Position numbers and translations under genes: made by a program. A stretch of DNA of 64,000 bases from contig JACESI010000006.1 in the NCBI GenBank assembly GCA_013911885.1, positions 62,001 through 126,000 of the forward strand, given 5' to 3'. How positions within the stretch are numbered: the first letter of the stretch is position 1; each line of letters starts with the position of its first letter. Positions 10,359 to 19,415 of the stretch are shown here, piece after piece. The notes beneath the pieces were generated by a model, which was not told the DNA's origin, did not search any database, and saw only the letters and a program-made list of their open reading frames with translations. The DNA is from Hyphomicrobiales bacterium. Lineage in GTDB: Bacteria; Pseudomonadota; Alphaproteobacteria; Rhizobiales; JACESI01.

Positions 10359-11189
10359 CTAACGAAACCCGCGCCAGAGGAGCCATTGTGCCTTGATCTG
10401 GGATAGCGCCACCCGGTCGCGCAGCGGATCGAAACCAGGCTTTCCGACCTTGCGAAAGATCGGCTCGGTGAGACAGAGCGGCAGAAATACCGGCTTCATG
10501 GATGACGGCAGGCGCGCGAGGGCGGCCTCGGCTTTTTCGCGGTGCATGCGCCCGAAGGACGCAAATTCCGACATGGCAGCGGCAAGCGCGCGCCCACCCT
10601 CACCGTTCAGTACTTTTTCGCGCGATAAATCATGGCTTTCAAGGATCGAGAGCGGCAGATAGAGCTGGCCACGCGCCGCGTCGCGGGCAAAATGGCGAAG
10701 GACGCTGGCAACGCCGACAGCCACACCCGCATGACCGCTCGTATCGGCAAGCGCGTCTGAAGATGTCTTGCCGAGGATGAGGGCAGTCAATTGGAACAGA
10801 AGCGATTCCGTCTCTCCGGCATAGGCCTCAAACGCCTCCAAAGTCGGGATGGGATCGTCATAAAGATCGAAGGTTCGGGCCGTGAGAATGGTATCAAAGG
10901 CCGCATGAGGCAGATCGCGTTGTCGGATCACCTGTGAAAGCGCGCGCGCCAGGGGATGTCCCATCGCCTCGGATTTGCGTTCACCAAGGAGCGCGTCGCG
11001 CCACCATTGCAGCCGGATTTCACCGGGCATCGGCTCACTCACGATCTCGCGAAGGCGCGAAATTTCAGCGTTGAAGGCATAAAGCACGGTGATATCCGCG
11101 CGCGCCTCCGGCGGCAGAAGCAGGCTCGCAAGATAGCGTTCCCGGTCATGGCGGCGCAGAATATCGAGACAGAAGTCGAGATCGCTCAT
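10359..11189 (-). CDS. phytoene/squalene synthase-like protein, NDUFAF6-type, probably non-catalytic
   Basis: A 276-residue all-alpha protein with the fold signatures of squalene/phytoene synthases (ITVLYAFNAEISRLRE, then IRLQWWRDAL). The aspartate-rich Mg-diphosphate sites of true synthases are not seen: the first is AEISRLRE and the second region reads ARDAARGQLYLPLSIL. This matches the NDUFAF6 branch, a mitochondrial complex I assembly factor, better than a carotenoid enzyme, and no carotenoid gene is nearby. It is last in the series yajC-secDF-Mth938 protein-this gene, 3 bases after its neighbour. Automated pipelines usually call it phytoene synthase; that name is probably misleading. Confidence 0.8.
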   Translation of the reverse strand: MSDLDFCLDILRRHDRERYLASLLLPPEARADITVLYAFNAEISRLREIVSEPMPGEIRLQWWRDALLGERKSEAMGHPLARALSQVIRQRDLPHAAFDTILTARTFDLYDDPIPTLEAFEAYAGETESLLFQLTALILGKTSSDALADTSGHAGVAVGVASVLRHFARDAARGQLYLPLSILESHDLSREKVLNGEGGRALAAAMSEFASFGRMHREKAEAALARLPSSMKPVFLPLCLTEPIFRKVGKPGFDPLRDRVALSQIKAQWLLWRGFR

Positions 11190-11192
11190 GCC

Positions 11193-11597
11193 TCAATCTA
11201 CCGCGATCAGCCCGCAGCCGACAGCACGCTGTTCGCCGAGAAGCACATTGTAGGTGCGCACGGCGGCCCCGGTGCTCATCAGGTCGACAACGATTCCGGC
11301 ACTCTGAAAGCGGGCGCGGAGTGCTGACGCAAGTGGTCGGATTTCGAGACCAAGGCCGAGCAGGAAGACATCGATATCGGCACAGGCGAAAACCGCCTCA
11401 AGACTGTCATCGGTGAGGTCCTGAAGGCGCGCCACCTTCCAACCGCGGATGCCATCGGGCAGACACAGGATCGATCCTTTATGCGACATGTCGGCAAAAC
11501 GGAAGCCGCCATTTCCATAGGCATCGATCGGCGCACGCCCCGGAAAATGCGCCTCGCGGATTTCGATACCGCGATTTCCCGGCCCGGCCTGTTTCAT
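11193..11597 (-). CDS. Mth938-like domain protein (NDUFAF3-like)
   Basis: A 134-residue soluble protein of the Mth938/DUF498 fold. Visible family features are FPGRAPIDAYGNGGFRF near the N-terminus, DVFLLGLG in the middle and VDLMSTGAAVRTYNVLLGE near the end. The mitochondrial member NDUFAF3 is a complex I assembly factor. Its start codon overlaps the secDF stop by 4 bases and the NDUFAF6-like gene follows, so translation is probably coupled to secDF. Role in this organism is inference: assembly of NADH dehydrogenase or another membrane complex inserted by Sec. Confidence 0.85.
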   Translation of the reverse strand: MKQAGPGNRGIEIREAHFPGRAPIDAYGNGGFRFADMSHKGSILCLPDGIRGWKVARLQDLTDDSLEAVFACADIDVFLLGLGLEIRPLASALRARFQSAGIVVDLMSTGAAVRTYNVLLGEQRAVGCGLIAVD

Positions 11598-14182
11598 ATC
11601 GCGGCTGGTTCGTTGTCTTCCTGATCCGCTTTTTCATCCTTGATATGGGAAGGCCGCAGATTGAGCATGATCAGAAGCGGTGCGGCAATGAAGACCGATG
11701 AACAGGTTCCGATTATGACGCCCCAGATCATCGCAAAGGTGAAGGACTGAATCACATCACCGCCGAGGAAATAAAGCGCGAGAAGTGCGATCAGGGTCGT
11801 CACCGACGTGAGCGCCGTTCGCGAAAGCGTTTCGTTGATCGAAAGATCAAGGACACTGGCAATCGACATCCGCTTGTATTTGCGGAGGTTTTCCCGAATT
11901 CGGTCATAGACCACCACGGTATCATTAAGCGAATAGCCTACAATCGTGAGCACGGCTGCAATGGTCGACAGATTGAAATCGAGCTGTAGCAGCGCAAAAA
12001 GACCGATCGTGATCACCACGTCATGAACCGTCGCTATAACCGCGCCCACCGCGAAATGCCACTCGAAGCGGAACCAGATATAAATCAGCACGGCAATGAG
12101 CGCGACCAGAACGGCGATGGTTCCGGCCTGTGTCAGTTCTCCCGACACGCGCGGACCGACAACCTCGATCCGCCGGTAGTCGATATTTGCCTCGCCGAGG
12201 GCTGTGCGCACTTTTCGGACAGCTTCCTGCTGCGCCTGATCGCCGCCTTCCTGTTGCTGAACGCGGATCAGAATATCATCCGGCGAACCGAATTCCTGCA
12301 CCTCGATATCGCCTAGTCCGAGCGCGCCGAGTTTGCCACGGATGGCGCCGATGTCTGCCGGACCATCGGTGGTCTTGATTTCGACTATCGTTCCGCCCTT
12401 GAAATCGATCCCGAGATTGAGACCATTGACCCCGAAAAGGGCGAGCGAACCAGCCACGAGTATGGCCGAAATAGGAAAACTGAAACGCCGAAGCCGCATG
12501 AATTTTATGGTGGTGCCATCCGGGACCATGTCCAGAATCCAGCGAAGCGACAAGGTCTTGGGTCTTTTCCGCAGCACCCATTGCGCAACCATGTAGCGCG
12601 AGAAGGTGAACCCGCAGAACACGGTCGCGAAAATACCGATTACAAGCGTGACCGCGAAACCCTTTACCGGACCGGAGCCCAGGTAGAAAAGGATGGCGGC
12701 GGCGATGAAGGTCGTGATATTCGCGTCAAGGATGGTGCCGAGCGCGCGGGAATAACCTGCGTCGATTGCCTGCAGGGGCGTACGTCCAGCGCGAATTTCC
12801 TCACGCACGCGCTCGAAAATCAGCACATTCGCATCAACCGCCATGCCGACCGTCAGAACAATACCGGCAATGCCGGGCAGCGTCAGGGTCGCTCCAAGCA
12901 GCGATAAGGCTCCGATGATCATGGCGATATTGACGACGAGCGCGATGTCGGCGATCAGGCCGAATTTGCCGTAAACCAGGATCATGAACCCAATCACGGC
13001 AATGGAGCCGACAACTGCCGCCAAAAATCCGGCATCGATCGAATCCTGCCCGAGACCCGGACCGACCGTGCGTTCCTCGATAACGGTCAGTTCCGCCGGC
13101 AGTGCCCCTGCCCTCAGAAGAATGGCAAATTCATTGGCTGACTGCACGGTGAAGCTTCCGGTGATCTGTCCGCTGCCGGTCAGGATCGGTTCCTGAATGC
13201 GCGGTGCAGAGACGACCTTGTTGTCCAGCACGATTGCGAACGGACGCCCGACATTGTCCTGCGTGGCGCGCCCGAATTTGCGCGCACCCGCATTATTGAA
13301 ACGGAAAGTCACAACCGGCTCATTGGTCTGCTGCGTGAAGCCCGGTTGAGCGTCAACCAGATCCTCACCCGACACAATGACACGGTCCTCGACAAGATAT
13401 TTCACCCCGGCTGCCCGATCCTCGACACCGTGCGCTTCCAGAACCTGCGCGCCGATCGGAGGGCGGCTTGCTTCGGCATCGAGGGCGGACATCGACTGAT
13501 CGACAAAACGGAAACTCAGTTTCGCCGTCTGGCTCAAAAGATCTTTCAGGCGTTCCGGATCATCAAAACCCGGCACCTGAACGAGAATGCGATCCGCTCC
13601 CTGGCGCTGGATCGACGGTTCCGTGGTGCCCAGCTCATCAATGCGGCGGCGAACGACTTCGATCGACTGCTGAACCGCCGAGGCAAGCCGCTGGTCGATG
13701 CCGTTTTCCGTAAGAGAAAGGCGGAACAGGCCGTTTTCGTCGGACATTTCGACCTCGGCGACCGTGCCGCCGCCAAACACGTCGGACAGCGAAGGCTGCA
13801 CGACACTGGAAAGGGCTTCACGCGCCTTTTCGGCATCGGCCGGATCACGCAGTCGAAACTGCACATTGTTGCCGACGAGGCCAAGACCGGTATAGCCGAT
13901 CCGCTCAACCCCGGTGCCTTCCGCATTCTGGCCACGCAGCGCCGTGCGCACGTCATCGCGAAGGATTTGCAGGCGTTCCTTGACCAGGCCTTCGCGCTCG
14001 ACCTGGACCAGAAGATGAGAGCCGCCCTGCAAATCGAGACCAAGAACCATGCGATCATGCGGCAACCATGACGGCAGCGACTGAAGGGCCTTTTCGGAAA
14101 ACAGGTTCGGTAAGGCAAGCGCCACACCCACAATCACGGTGAGGAGAACGAGGGTGGTTTTCCAGACGGAAAAATGGATCAT
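11594..14182 (-). CDS. secDF: fused protein-export membrane protein SecD-SecF
   Basis: Proton-driven accessory subunit of the Sec translocon that pulls exported proteins out on the periplasmic side. At 862 residues it is a natural SecD-SecF fusion. The SecD half begins with one membrane helix and DRMVLGLDLQGGSHLLVQV, has a large periplasmic domain, then a helix bundle with GIVLTVGMAVDANVLIFER. The SecF half begins near residue 560 with LNLGIDFKGGTIVEIK and ends with VGYSLNDTVVVYDRIREN. About twelve membrane segments are expected. It follows yajC by 51 bases; a hairpin lies between them. Confidence 0.97.
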   Translation of the reverse strand: MIHFSVWKTTLVLLTVIVGVALALPNLFSEKALQSLPSWLPHDRMVLGLDLQGGSHLLVQVEREGLVKERLQILRDDVRTALRGQNAEGTGVERIGYTGLGLVGNNVQFRLRDPADAEKAREALSSVVQPSLSDVFGGGTVAEVEMSDENGLFRLSLTENGIDQRLASAVQQSIEVVRRRIDELGTTEPSIQRQGADRILVQVPGFDDPERLKDLLSQTAKLSFRFVDQSMSALDAEASRPPIGAQVLEAHGVEDRAAGVKYLVEDRVIVSGEDLVDAQPGFTQQTNEPVVTFRFNNAGARKFGRATQDNVGRPFAIVLDNKVVSAPRIQEPILTGSGQITGSFTVQSANEFAILLRAGALPAELTVIEERTVGPGLGQDSIDAGFLAAVVGSIAVIGFMILVYGKFGLIADIALVVNIAMIIGALSLLGATLTLPGIAGIVLTVGMAVDANVLIFERVREEIRAGRTPLQAIDAGYSRALGTILDANITTFIAAAILFYLGSGPVKGFAVTLVIGIFATVFCGFTFSRYMVAQWVLRKRPKTLSLRWILDMVPDGTTIKFMRLRRFSFPISAILVAGSLALFGVNGLNLGIDFKGGTIVEIKTTDGPADIGAIRGKLGALGLGDIEVQEFGSPDDILIRVQQQEGGDQAQQEAVRKVRTALGEANIDYRRIEVVGPRVSGELTQAGTIAVLVALIAVLIYIWFRFEWHFAVGAVIATVHDVVITIGLFALLQLDFNLSTIAAVLTIVGYSLNDTVVVYDRIRENLRKYKRMSIASVLDLSINETLSRTALTSVTTLIALLALYFLGGDVIQSFTFAMIWGVIIGTCSSVFIAAPLLIMLNLRPSHIKDEKADQEDNEPAAI

Positions 14183-14195
14183 TATTGGTTCCCTT

Positions 14196-14215
14196 TCGGG
14201 GAAACTTCCCCGAAT
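14196..14215 (-). promoter_or_regulatory. hairpin between yajC and secDF
   Basis: A perfect 9-base inverted repeat (TTCGGGGAA, 2-base gap, TTCCCCGAA) lies in the 51-base space between yajC and secDF, just upstream of the secDF ribosome-binding site (AGGGAA). There is no T-run, so it is not an obvious terminator; it could stabilise the mRNA 3' end of yajC or tune secDF translation. Confidence 0.4.
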
Positions 14216-14233
14216 TGCGGCATGAAGCCTGAA

Positions 14234-14560
14234 TTACTCGGCGCTGACGGGTTCGCCTTTCGAGCGTACTTCATGGATCATCGGGCGAAATGCGCGCACT
14301 TTGACGCCTTCGCCAATTTCGAGCTGGATTTCACTGTCGTCGATCACTTTCGCCACTTTGCCGATCAGGCCACCGGCCATGACAACCGTATCGCCACGGC
14401 GAACATTGGCGATCATCTCCTGATGCTGCTTCATCTTCTGGCGTTGTGGCCTGAGGATGAAAAGATACATGATTACGAAAATCAGGATGAAGGGCAGAAT
14501 GCCAAACAGGGCCTCGCCGGCGCCACCTGCTGTCTGTGCATAGGCTGGTGTGATAAACAT
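14234..14560 (-). CDS. yajC: preprotein translocase subunit YajC
   Basis: Small single-pass partner of SecDF. ATG at 14560 follows GAGGGAAC and gives a 108-residue protein MFITPAYAQTAGGAGE with one membrane helix (ILPFILIFVIMYLFILRPQ) followed by the family pattern RPQRQKMKQHQEMI and a cytoplasmic tail (GDTVVMAGGLIGKV). A longer frame from 14599 has no comparable start signal. It heads the unit yajC-secDF-Mth938-NDUFAF6-like. Confidence 0.95.
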   Translation of the reverse strand: MFITPAYAQTAGGAGEALFGILPFILIFVIMYLFILRPQRQKMKQHQEMIANVRRGDTVVMAGGLIGKVAKVIDDSEIQLEIGEGVKVRAFRPMIHEVRSKGEPVSAE

Positions 14561-14851
14561 GGAAGTTCCCTCTCGGTCGGTCGTGATACGGACAGCCATA
14601 TCCTTCGCGGATCATGCTGCCAAAAGTGGCCGGACTATACCTAGACACTCCTGATTTGCAAATCATTCACGCCTGAAGCGGTTGCCTTTTCTTCTGTTTT
14701 CAGCTTTTTCAACCGGGACCTCTGGCAGCGCCCATGCGTCATCGTTGTCTTCGCCTTGCGGTGCCAGGCAGCAAAGACCCATTTCGCTGGCAAAGGATGC
14801 GGTAAGTGCGCAGGCAACCACCGAAAGCCAGCGAGGAAAGATCAGATCGTG

Positions 14852-15745
14852 ATGACCAAAAGCCCGACCGATACAGAAATCCTGAGCGCGAAACTCGATG
14901 GCCTGATCGCCCTTGTCGCGCGTCTTGTGCCCCCTGAAACACCGGCTTTCGATCCGAATACAGCGGAAGCCTTCATCTGGCGGGCGGAAGAGAGTTTCCT
15001 TCAACCTGTCGACCAGATCAACCGGATCGATCTCGACCTTCTTGTCGGCGTCGATCTCGTGCGTGACAAACTCCTCGACAACACACGCCAGTTCGCTCGC
15101 GGCTTTGCGGCCAACAATGTTCTGATGTGGGGCGCGCGCGGCATGGGCAAAAGTTCCCTGGTGAAAGCGACCCAGCGCACGATCAACCAGGAGAATGCAC
15201 GTGAGGGCCTTTCTGCCCGGTTGAAACTGATCGAAATTCACCGCGAGGATATCGACAGTCTTCCGGCTCTGATGCGGCTTCTGCGCGGTCTTGACCACCG
15301 ATTTATCGTATTCTGCGACGATTTGTCGTTCGATGGCGATGACGCGAGCTACAAATCGCTCAAATCCGCGCTTGACGGTGGCGTCGAAGGCCGCCCGGAC
15401 AATGTGATTTTTTATGCGACATCGAACCGTCGCCATCTGATCCCGCGCGATATGATGGAGAACGAGCGTTCGACGGCGATCAACCCTTCGGAGACGACGG
15501 AAGAGAAAGTCTCCCTGTCCGATCGCTTCGGCCTCTGGCTCGGATTTCACAAATGCACGCAGGAGGATTATCTTGCCATGATCGAAGGTTACGCCGCGCG
15601 CTATGATCTCGACATCGCAACGGAACGCCTGCGTTTCGAGGCGCTCGAATGGGCAAAAACCCGCGGCAACCGGTCGGGCCGCGTCGCCTGGCAATATATT
15701 CAGGACCTCGCCGGGCGCCTCGGTAAGGTCATCACGCTCGATTGA
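14852..15745 (+). CDS. ATP-binding protein, DUF815 family
   Basis: AAA-type P-loop ATPase of the DUF815 family, about 297 residues from ATG 14852 (a GTG is directly in front; GAGGAAAG lies upstream). Walker A is GARGMGKSS, Walker B is RFIVFCDDLSF, and a sensor region reads VIFYATSNRRHLIPRD. The N-terminal part has the motif INRIDLDLLVGVD. The family is conserved but its role is unknown. It is divergent from yajC and convergent with the nlpD-type gene, a position kept in many Hyphomicrobiales, which hints at cell-envelope or secretion functions. Confidence 0.88.
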   Translation: MTKSPTDTEILSAKLDGLIALVARLVPPETPAFDPNTAEAFIWRAEESFLQPVDQINRIDLDLLVGVDLVRDKLLDNTRQFARGFAANNVLMWGARGMGKSSLVKATQRTINQENAREGLSARLKLIEIHREDIDSLPALMRLLRGLDHRFIVFCDDLSFDGDDASYKSLKSALDGGVEGRPDNVIFYATSNRRHLIPRDMMENERSTAINPSETTEEKVSLSDRFGLWLGFHKCTQEDYLAMIEGYAARYDLDIATERLRFEALEWAKTRGNRSGRVAWQYIQDLAGRLGKVITLD

Positions 15746-15807
15746 GCCAGAAGAGCCGAGGGCGTCTGGCCTTTGGCTCTCCTGGGGCAGTACCGGTCAG
15801 AAGATAA

Positions 15808-17742
15808 TCAGCCCGGCAGATGCTTGGACGGGTTAACCGGCTGCTTTCCTTCGCGCAGTTCGAAGTGAACACGCGGCGAGGTTACTGAACCGCTGTCGCC
15901 GGATTTGGCAAGAACCTGCCCTTGGCGGACCTGATCGCCTCGCCGCACACTGATCTCGCTGTTATGTGCATAGGCGCTCACAAAACCGTTCGGATGACGC
16001 ACGAGAACAAGATTGCCATAATCCGCAAGGCCGTTCGACGCATAGATCACCTCACCCGATGCAGCAGCGCGCACCGGCGTGCCTTTGGGCACCTCGAGGT
16101 CGATACCATCGTTGCGCGCGCCGTTCTGGATGCTGCCAAATTCCGAAATCACCGTCCCGCGAACTGGCCAGATAAAGCCGGTTTCCTTGACTTCCGCCTT
16201 TGTCGCGGTTTTGGCGGGCTCGGCTTTTGCAACAACTGGCGGTGCCGGCTGGACCCGGGGTGGCTGATAGGCTGCAACCGATGCCTTTGTTTGTTCAATT
16301 CTCGGCAAACCAGCGGTAACAGGAGCGCTTTCCGTGCGCACGAGGGCTTGTTTTGCGGTCTCAGGCTTATTGATCGGCAGAACGGCGGCTGTGGCGCGCG
16401 GCTGATAGGACGGGCGCGAGCGCGGTGTGACAAAGCCGGTGGCGGAGGGCCGTGCGATGGTCGAAGTTACAGTTGGATCGACGCCCGGAGTAGCAGCAAC
16501 CGCCGCCACTGCCTGGCCGCTCTGCGCGGGCACAAAGCCATAGGTCGGGATCAGCACCTGTTGGCCTGCGCGCACGGAAGCGGGATCGGAAATATTATTA
16601 GCCGCAGCGATCTCTTTCACCGGCACACCATAGCGGCGCGACAGAGATGCCAATGTGTCTCCCTGCGCGAGCACGACATAGGTGCCGCCGGCAGCAGACC
16701 AGCCGCCTCTGCCGGCACTCGGCACGGAAGGTTGCGCGATGCTTGCGACTGTCTGGTGATCGACCGTCGCCGGCGCGCTCGAAATAGCCGACTGACCGGC
16801 TGAAGCACGAATGATGCGCGGCGCTGGAGCGGCTGCAATCGAACTCGTTGGACGTTGATCGATCCCGCTTCCCGCAGGCGGCGTATAAGCACGTGGCGCG
16901 CCCCCGGAAGCCCCGCCCGGCGACCCGGTCGGCACGGGAAGGTAACGCTTCGTCCAGTCCGTCGCATCCACCTGTGAGGCGGAAGGTGAAGACAGGGTGC
17001 CAAGGGATTGAGGCGCGGAATTACTGGCTAGAGACGGCGCAAGGGAAGCGCTCCGCCCCAAGGAGGGTGCAACCGGTGCTTCAGCACGCTCGCTGTCATT
17101 GATCGCGCGCGCCTGATCGAGCGTCAGGCGGCCACGATCCGCTGCCGCAGCCGTGGCATCGGCCTGCGAGGCAAAGGGTGGCGAGCCAAAGGATGGCGAT
17201 GAAGGTGTTGCGAGGGTGGTGCGTCGGGGAATTGTCTGCACCGGCGGGAGCGGCTGGCTCGCAATCGAGGATGGACGACCACCGATCTGTGGCGCAAGGG
17301 CGGCCTGACGCCCGGCAATCGGAGCGCCATATTGGGAACCGCCAGACAGTGAAGAGCCGAACTGCGGATTGCCGTCAAGTTGCGTAGCGTAGCGCGCCTG
17401 CGGCTCGGCATAGACCTGCGACCGAGGCTCCGCGCCAAAACCGCGTCCGGCATTGAGGCGGGTTACATTGCGCGCGTTGAACAGATTGGCGTTCGGATCC
17501 GGCACCGGCGGCGCATCGACGCGCTGCGGAATTTTCTGAGGCAGGTCCGCCTGTGGCAAATTTGTCGGATCAGAGAAGCGCGCAACACCCTGATGAGGAG
17601 TCGGCTGGGTGACGGACGACGTGAAAAGATGGTCGAAGCGCGATGCATTCTCGCTGCATCCGGCAAAAATTACGCCAGCAAAGCTGATAAAGGCTGCGTT
17701 GAAAAAAAGACGGCTCTTGTGCCGGGAGACGCGAGTACACAT
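15808..17742 (-). CDS. nlpD: LysM-LytM lipoprotein, NlpD/DipM-like amidase activator
   Basis: About 644 residues from ATG 17742 (a TTG lies two codons upstream). Order: signal segment ending in a lipobox (FAGC), a long Pro/Ser/Ala-rich linker, one LysM peptidoglycan-binding domain (about residues 345-405, YVVLAQGDTLASLSRRYGV), and a C-terminal LytM/M23 domain (from GFIWPVRGTVISEFG). The zinc site is degenerate: the first motif reads NDGID where active enzymes have HxGxD, and the second reads RVH where active enzymes have HxH. It is therefore likely to be a non-hydrolytic activator of a cell-division amidase, like NlpD and EnvC. The neighbourhood surE/pcm/nlpD is the classical one. Confidence 0.9.
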   Translation of the reverse strand: MCTRVSRHKSRLFFNAAFISFAGVIFAGCSENASRFDHLFTSSVTQPTPHQGVARFSDPTNLPQADLPQKIPQRVDAPPVPDPNANLFNARNVTRLNAGRGFGAEPRSQVYAEPQARYATQLDGNPQFGSSLSGGSQYGAPIAGRQAALAPQIGGRPSSIASQPLPPVQTIPRRTTLATPSSPSFGSPPFASQADATAAAADRGRLTLDQARAINDSERAEAPVAPSLGRSASLAPSLASNSAPQSLGTLSSPSASQVDATDWTKRYLPVPTGSPGGASGGAPRAYTPPAGSGIDQRPTSSIAAAPAPRIIRASAGQSAISSAPATVDHQTVASIAQPSVPSAGRGGWSAAGGTYVVLAQGDTLASLSRRYGVPVKEIAAANNISDPASVRAGQQVLIPTYGFVPAQSGQAVAAVAATPGVDPTVTSTIARPSATGFVTPRSRPSYQPRATAAVLPINKPETAKQALVRTESAPVTAGLPRIEQTKASVAAYQPPRVQPAPPVVAKAEPAKTATKAEVKETGFIWPVRGTVISEFGSIQNGARNDGIDLEVPKGTPVRAAASGEVIYASNGLADYGNLVLVRHPNGFVSAYAHNSEISVRRGDQVRQGQVLAKSGDSGSVTSPRVHFELREGKQPVNPSKHLPG

Positions 17743-17803
17743 AACCAAACTCGTTCTGCAAATTTCACTGCCGTCATTAAAACCCGGTAACCTGAATAAA
17801 GCT

Positions 17804-18481
17804 TTAAAGCCGCTGCGCTATTCCGGGAATGATCGGCAAATAGCGTGCGGGGCCAAGCAGGTGCTGCTCAATTCCACCCTGTTTCTTTGCATGAACCACG
17901 AGATTGACCGCACCCTGCCCATCAATCAACGGCGCAACCAGCGTGCCACCAAGCTTCAACTGCTCGAAGAGGCGGCGGGGAACGCTCTTCACGGCTGCAT
18001 TGACCACGATGCGATCAAAAACATCATTACCATCAACGCCCTGCTCACCGTCACCGAGTTCGGCGAGGATGTTGGTCAGCCGCAATCCCTGAAAGCGCAC
18101 GTGGCATTCATCGATCAGCGTGCGGAAGCGATCCAGCGTATGCAGTTTTCGGCAGAACCTTGCGATGATCGCGGACTGATAGCCGGAACCCGTGCCAATT
18201 TCGAGAACCGCATCACCCGGTTCGATGGCGAGCGCCCGGACTACGCGCGCAATCGTGGTCGGCGCGGTTTGTACCTGGCCGCAGGAAATCGGCGCGGAAC
18301 TCTCAGGCGACAGACCACCATGAACCTGACCCGCATTGAGGAACATCCGCCTTGGTGTTGCCTCGAAGGCATTGAGAAGGGAGCGCTCCATGATCCCCTG
18401 CCCGCGAATGGCGAGCAGAAGTGCCATTGTCTCTTCATTCGAGATCTGGTTGAGGCGATCGGGGCTTAGTGCTTCTCTCAA
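17804..18481 (-). CDS. pcm: protein-L-isoaspartate O-methyltransferase
   Basis: Repairs isoaspartyl residues in aged proteins using SAM. The 225-residue protein has the SAM-binding motif DAVLEIGTGSGYQSA and FDRIVVNAAVKSVP, and a C-terminal KLGGTLVAPL. The usual substrate-site segment around GQGQTISQP is diverged to CGQVQTAPTT. Its start overlaps the stop of the upstream DMT permease by 4 bases, and nlpD follows, so the three are probably one transcript with surE. Confidence 0.88.
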   Translation of the reverse strand: MREALSPDRLNQISNEETMALLLAIRGQGIMERSLLNAFEATPRRMFLNAGQVHGGLSPESSAPISCGQVQTAPTTIARVVRALAIEPGDAVLEIGTGSGYQSAIIARFCRKLHTLDRFRTLIDECHVRFQGLRLTNILAELGDGEQGVDGNDVFDRIVVNAAVKSVPRRLFEQLKLGGTLVAPLIDGQGAVNLVVHAKKQGGIEQHLLGPARYLPIIPGIAQRL

Positions 18482-19410
18482 ATCCCCTCCGAAACGGGCT
18501 TGCGCAAACGGCGCACCATGGCAACCGGAAATGTCGCAAGGATAACACCGCCCAGAATGGTCATGACACCCACAAGATGAAAATGTTCGAATTTTTCACC
18601 AAGCAGCAAGACGGCCAACCCGACACCATAACCGGGCAGAAGATACATGAAAATTCCCGCAAGCGCCGGGCCGACGGTGCGCACCGAATGCTGATAGGCG
18701 AGAAACGCTGCAAGCGACGAACTGAAAATGATCCCGGCAATATTGAGCCAGACGAAAAGACTGGTCGGCACCGGGCTCACATAGATCACTTCGACAAGGG
18801 CAAATGGCGCGAGGAGAACGGCAGCGGATGCGCTGAACAGAAAAAGCAGCAAGGTGCTCGGAAGCCGGACGAGGCTCTCATTCTTGAACACCACGGAATA
18901 GACCGCCCAGGCGATTGCGGCGAATACCATGGTGAGATCACCGCCATTGAATTGCAGGTGAAACAGCGCATTGAAATCGCCGCGCAGCAAGATCGTCGCG
19001 ACCCCCAGCGTCGCCGCCGCAATGCCAATGCCCTCGCGCAGGCTGATCCGCCGCCCCCGCACCAATGCTTCCGCAATGATGATGATGACCGGCGCGGAAA
19101 GATAGATCAGTGTGGCATTCGTCGCCGTTGTAAGCGACAGGGCGTAATAAACGAGCGCGCCACAGATCCACATGGCGAGAAAACCCATGATCGCGAACAG
19201 CGGCAGGTTTCGGCGAATATGGCTCCATTCTGCAAAAAGCGGTCGAGTAACAAAGGGCAACAGGATCAGGCTCACCAGACCCCAGCGGATGAAAGCCAGT
19301 GTCCAAGGCTCGATATTCGGGATGACCACCTTACCGAACAGAAGATTCGAGGCAAAGAAGAGCGGCGCGAGTATAAGGGCGAAAAACGACAGGACACGGC
19401 TGAATGTCAT
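18478..19410 (-). CDS. EamA/DMT family permease
   Basis: About ten membrane helices in two EamA repeats (310 residues), for example NLLFGKVVIPNIEPWTLAFI in repeat 1 and MVFAAIAWAVYSVVFKN in repeat 2. The family exports small metabolites; the substrate is not inferable. It lies between surE and pcm, a place not occupied by a permease in E. coli, with 5 bases to surE and a 4-base overlap to pcm. Confidence 0.88.
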   Translation of the reverse strand: MTFSRVLSFFALILAPLFFASNLLFGKVVIPNIEPWTLAFIRWGLVSLILLPFVTRPLFAEWSHIRRNLPLFAIMGFLAMWICGALVYYALSLTTATNATLIYLSAPVIIIIAEALVRGRRISLREGIGIAAATLGVATILLRGDFNALFHLQFNGGDLTMVFAAIAWAVYSVVFKNESLVRLPSTLLLFLFSASAAVLLAPFALVEVIYVSPVPTSLFVWLNIAGIIFSSSLAAFLAYQHSVRTVGPALAGIFMYLLPGYGVGLAVLLLGEKFEHFHLVGVMTILGGVILATFPVAMVRRLRKPVSEGI

Positions 19411-19415
19411 TTTGA

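Noticed and set aside
14663..15694. Long open frame (343 codons) on the minus strand
   Set aside because: Antisense to the DUF815 ATPase, which has clear Walker motifs; the reverse frame has no recognisable domain.
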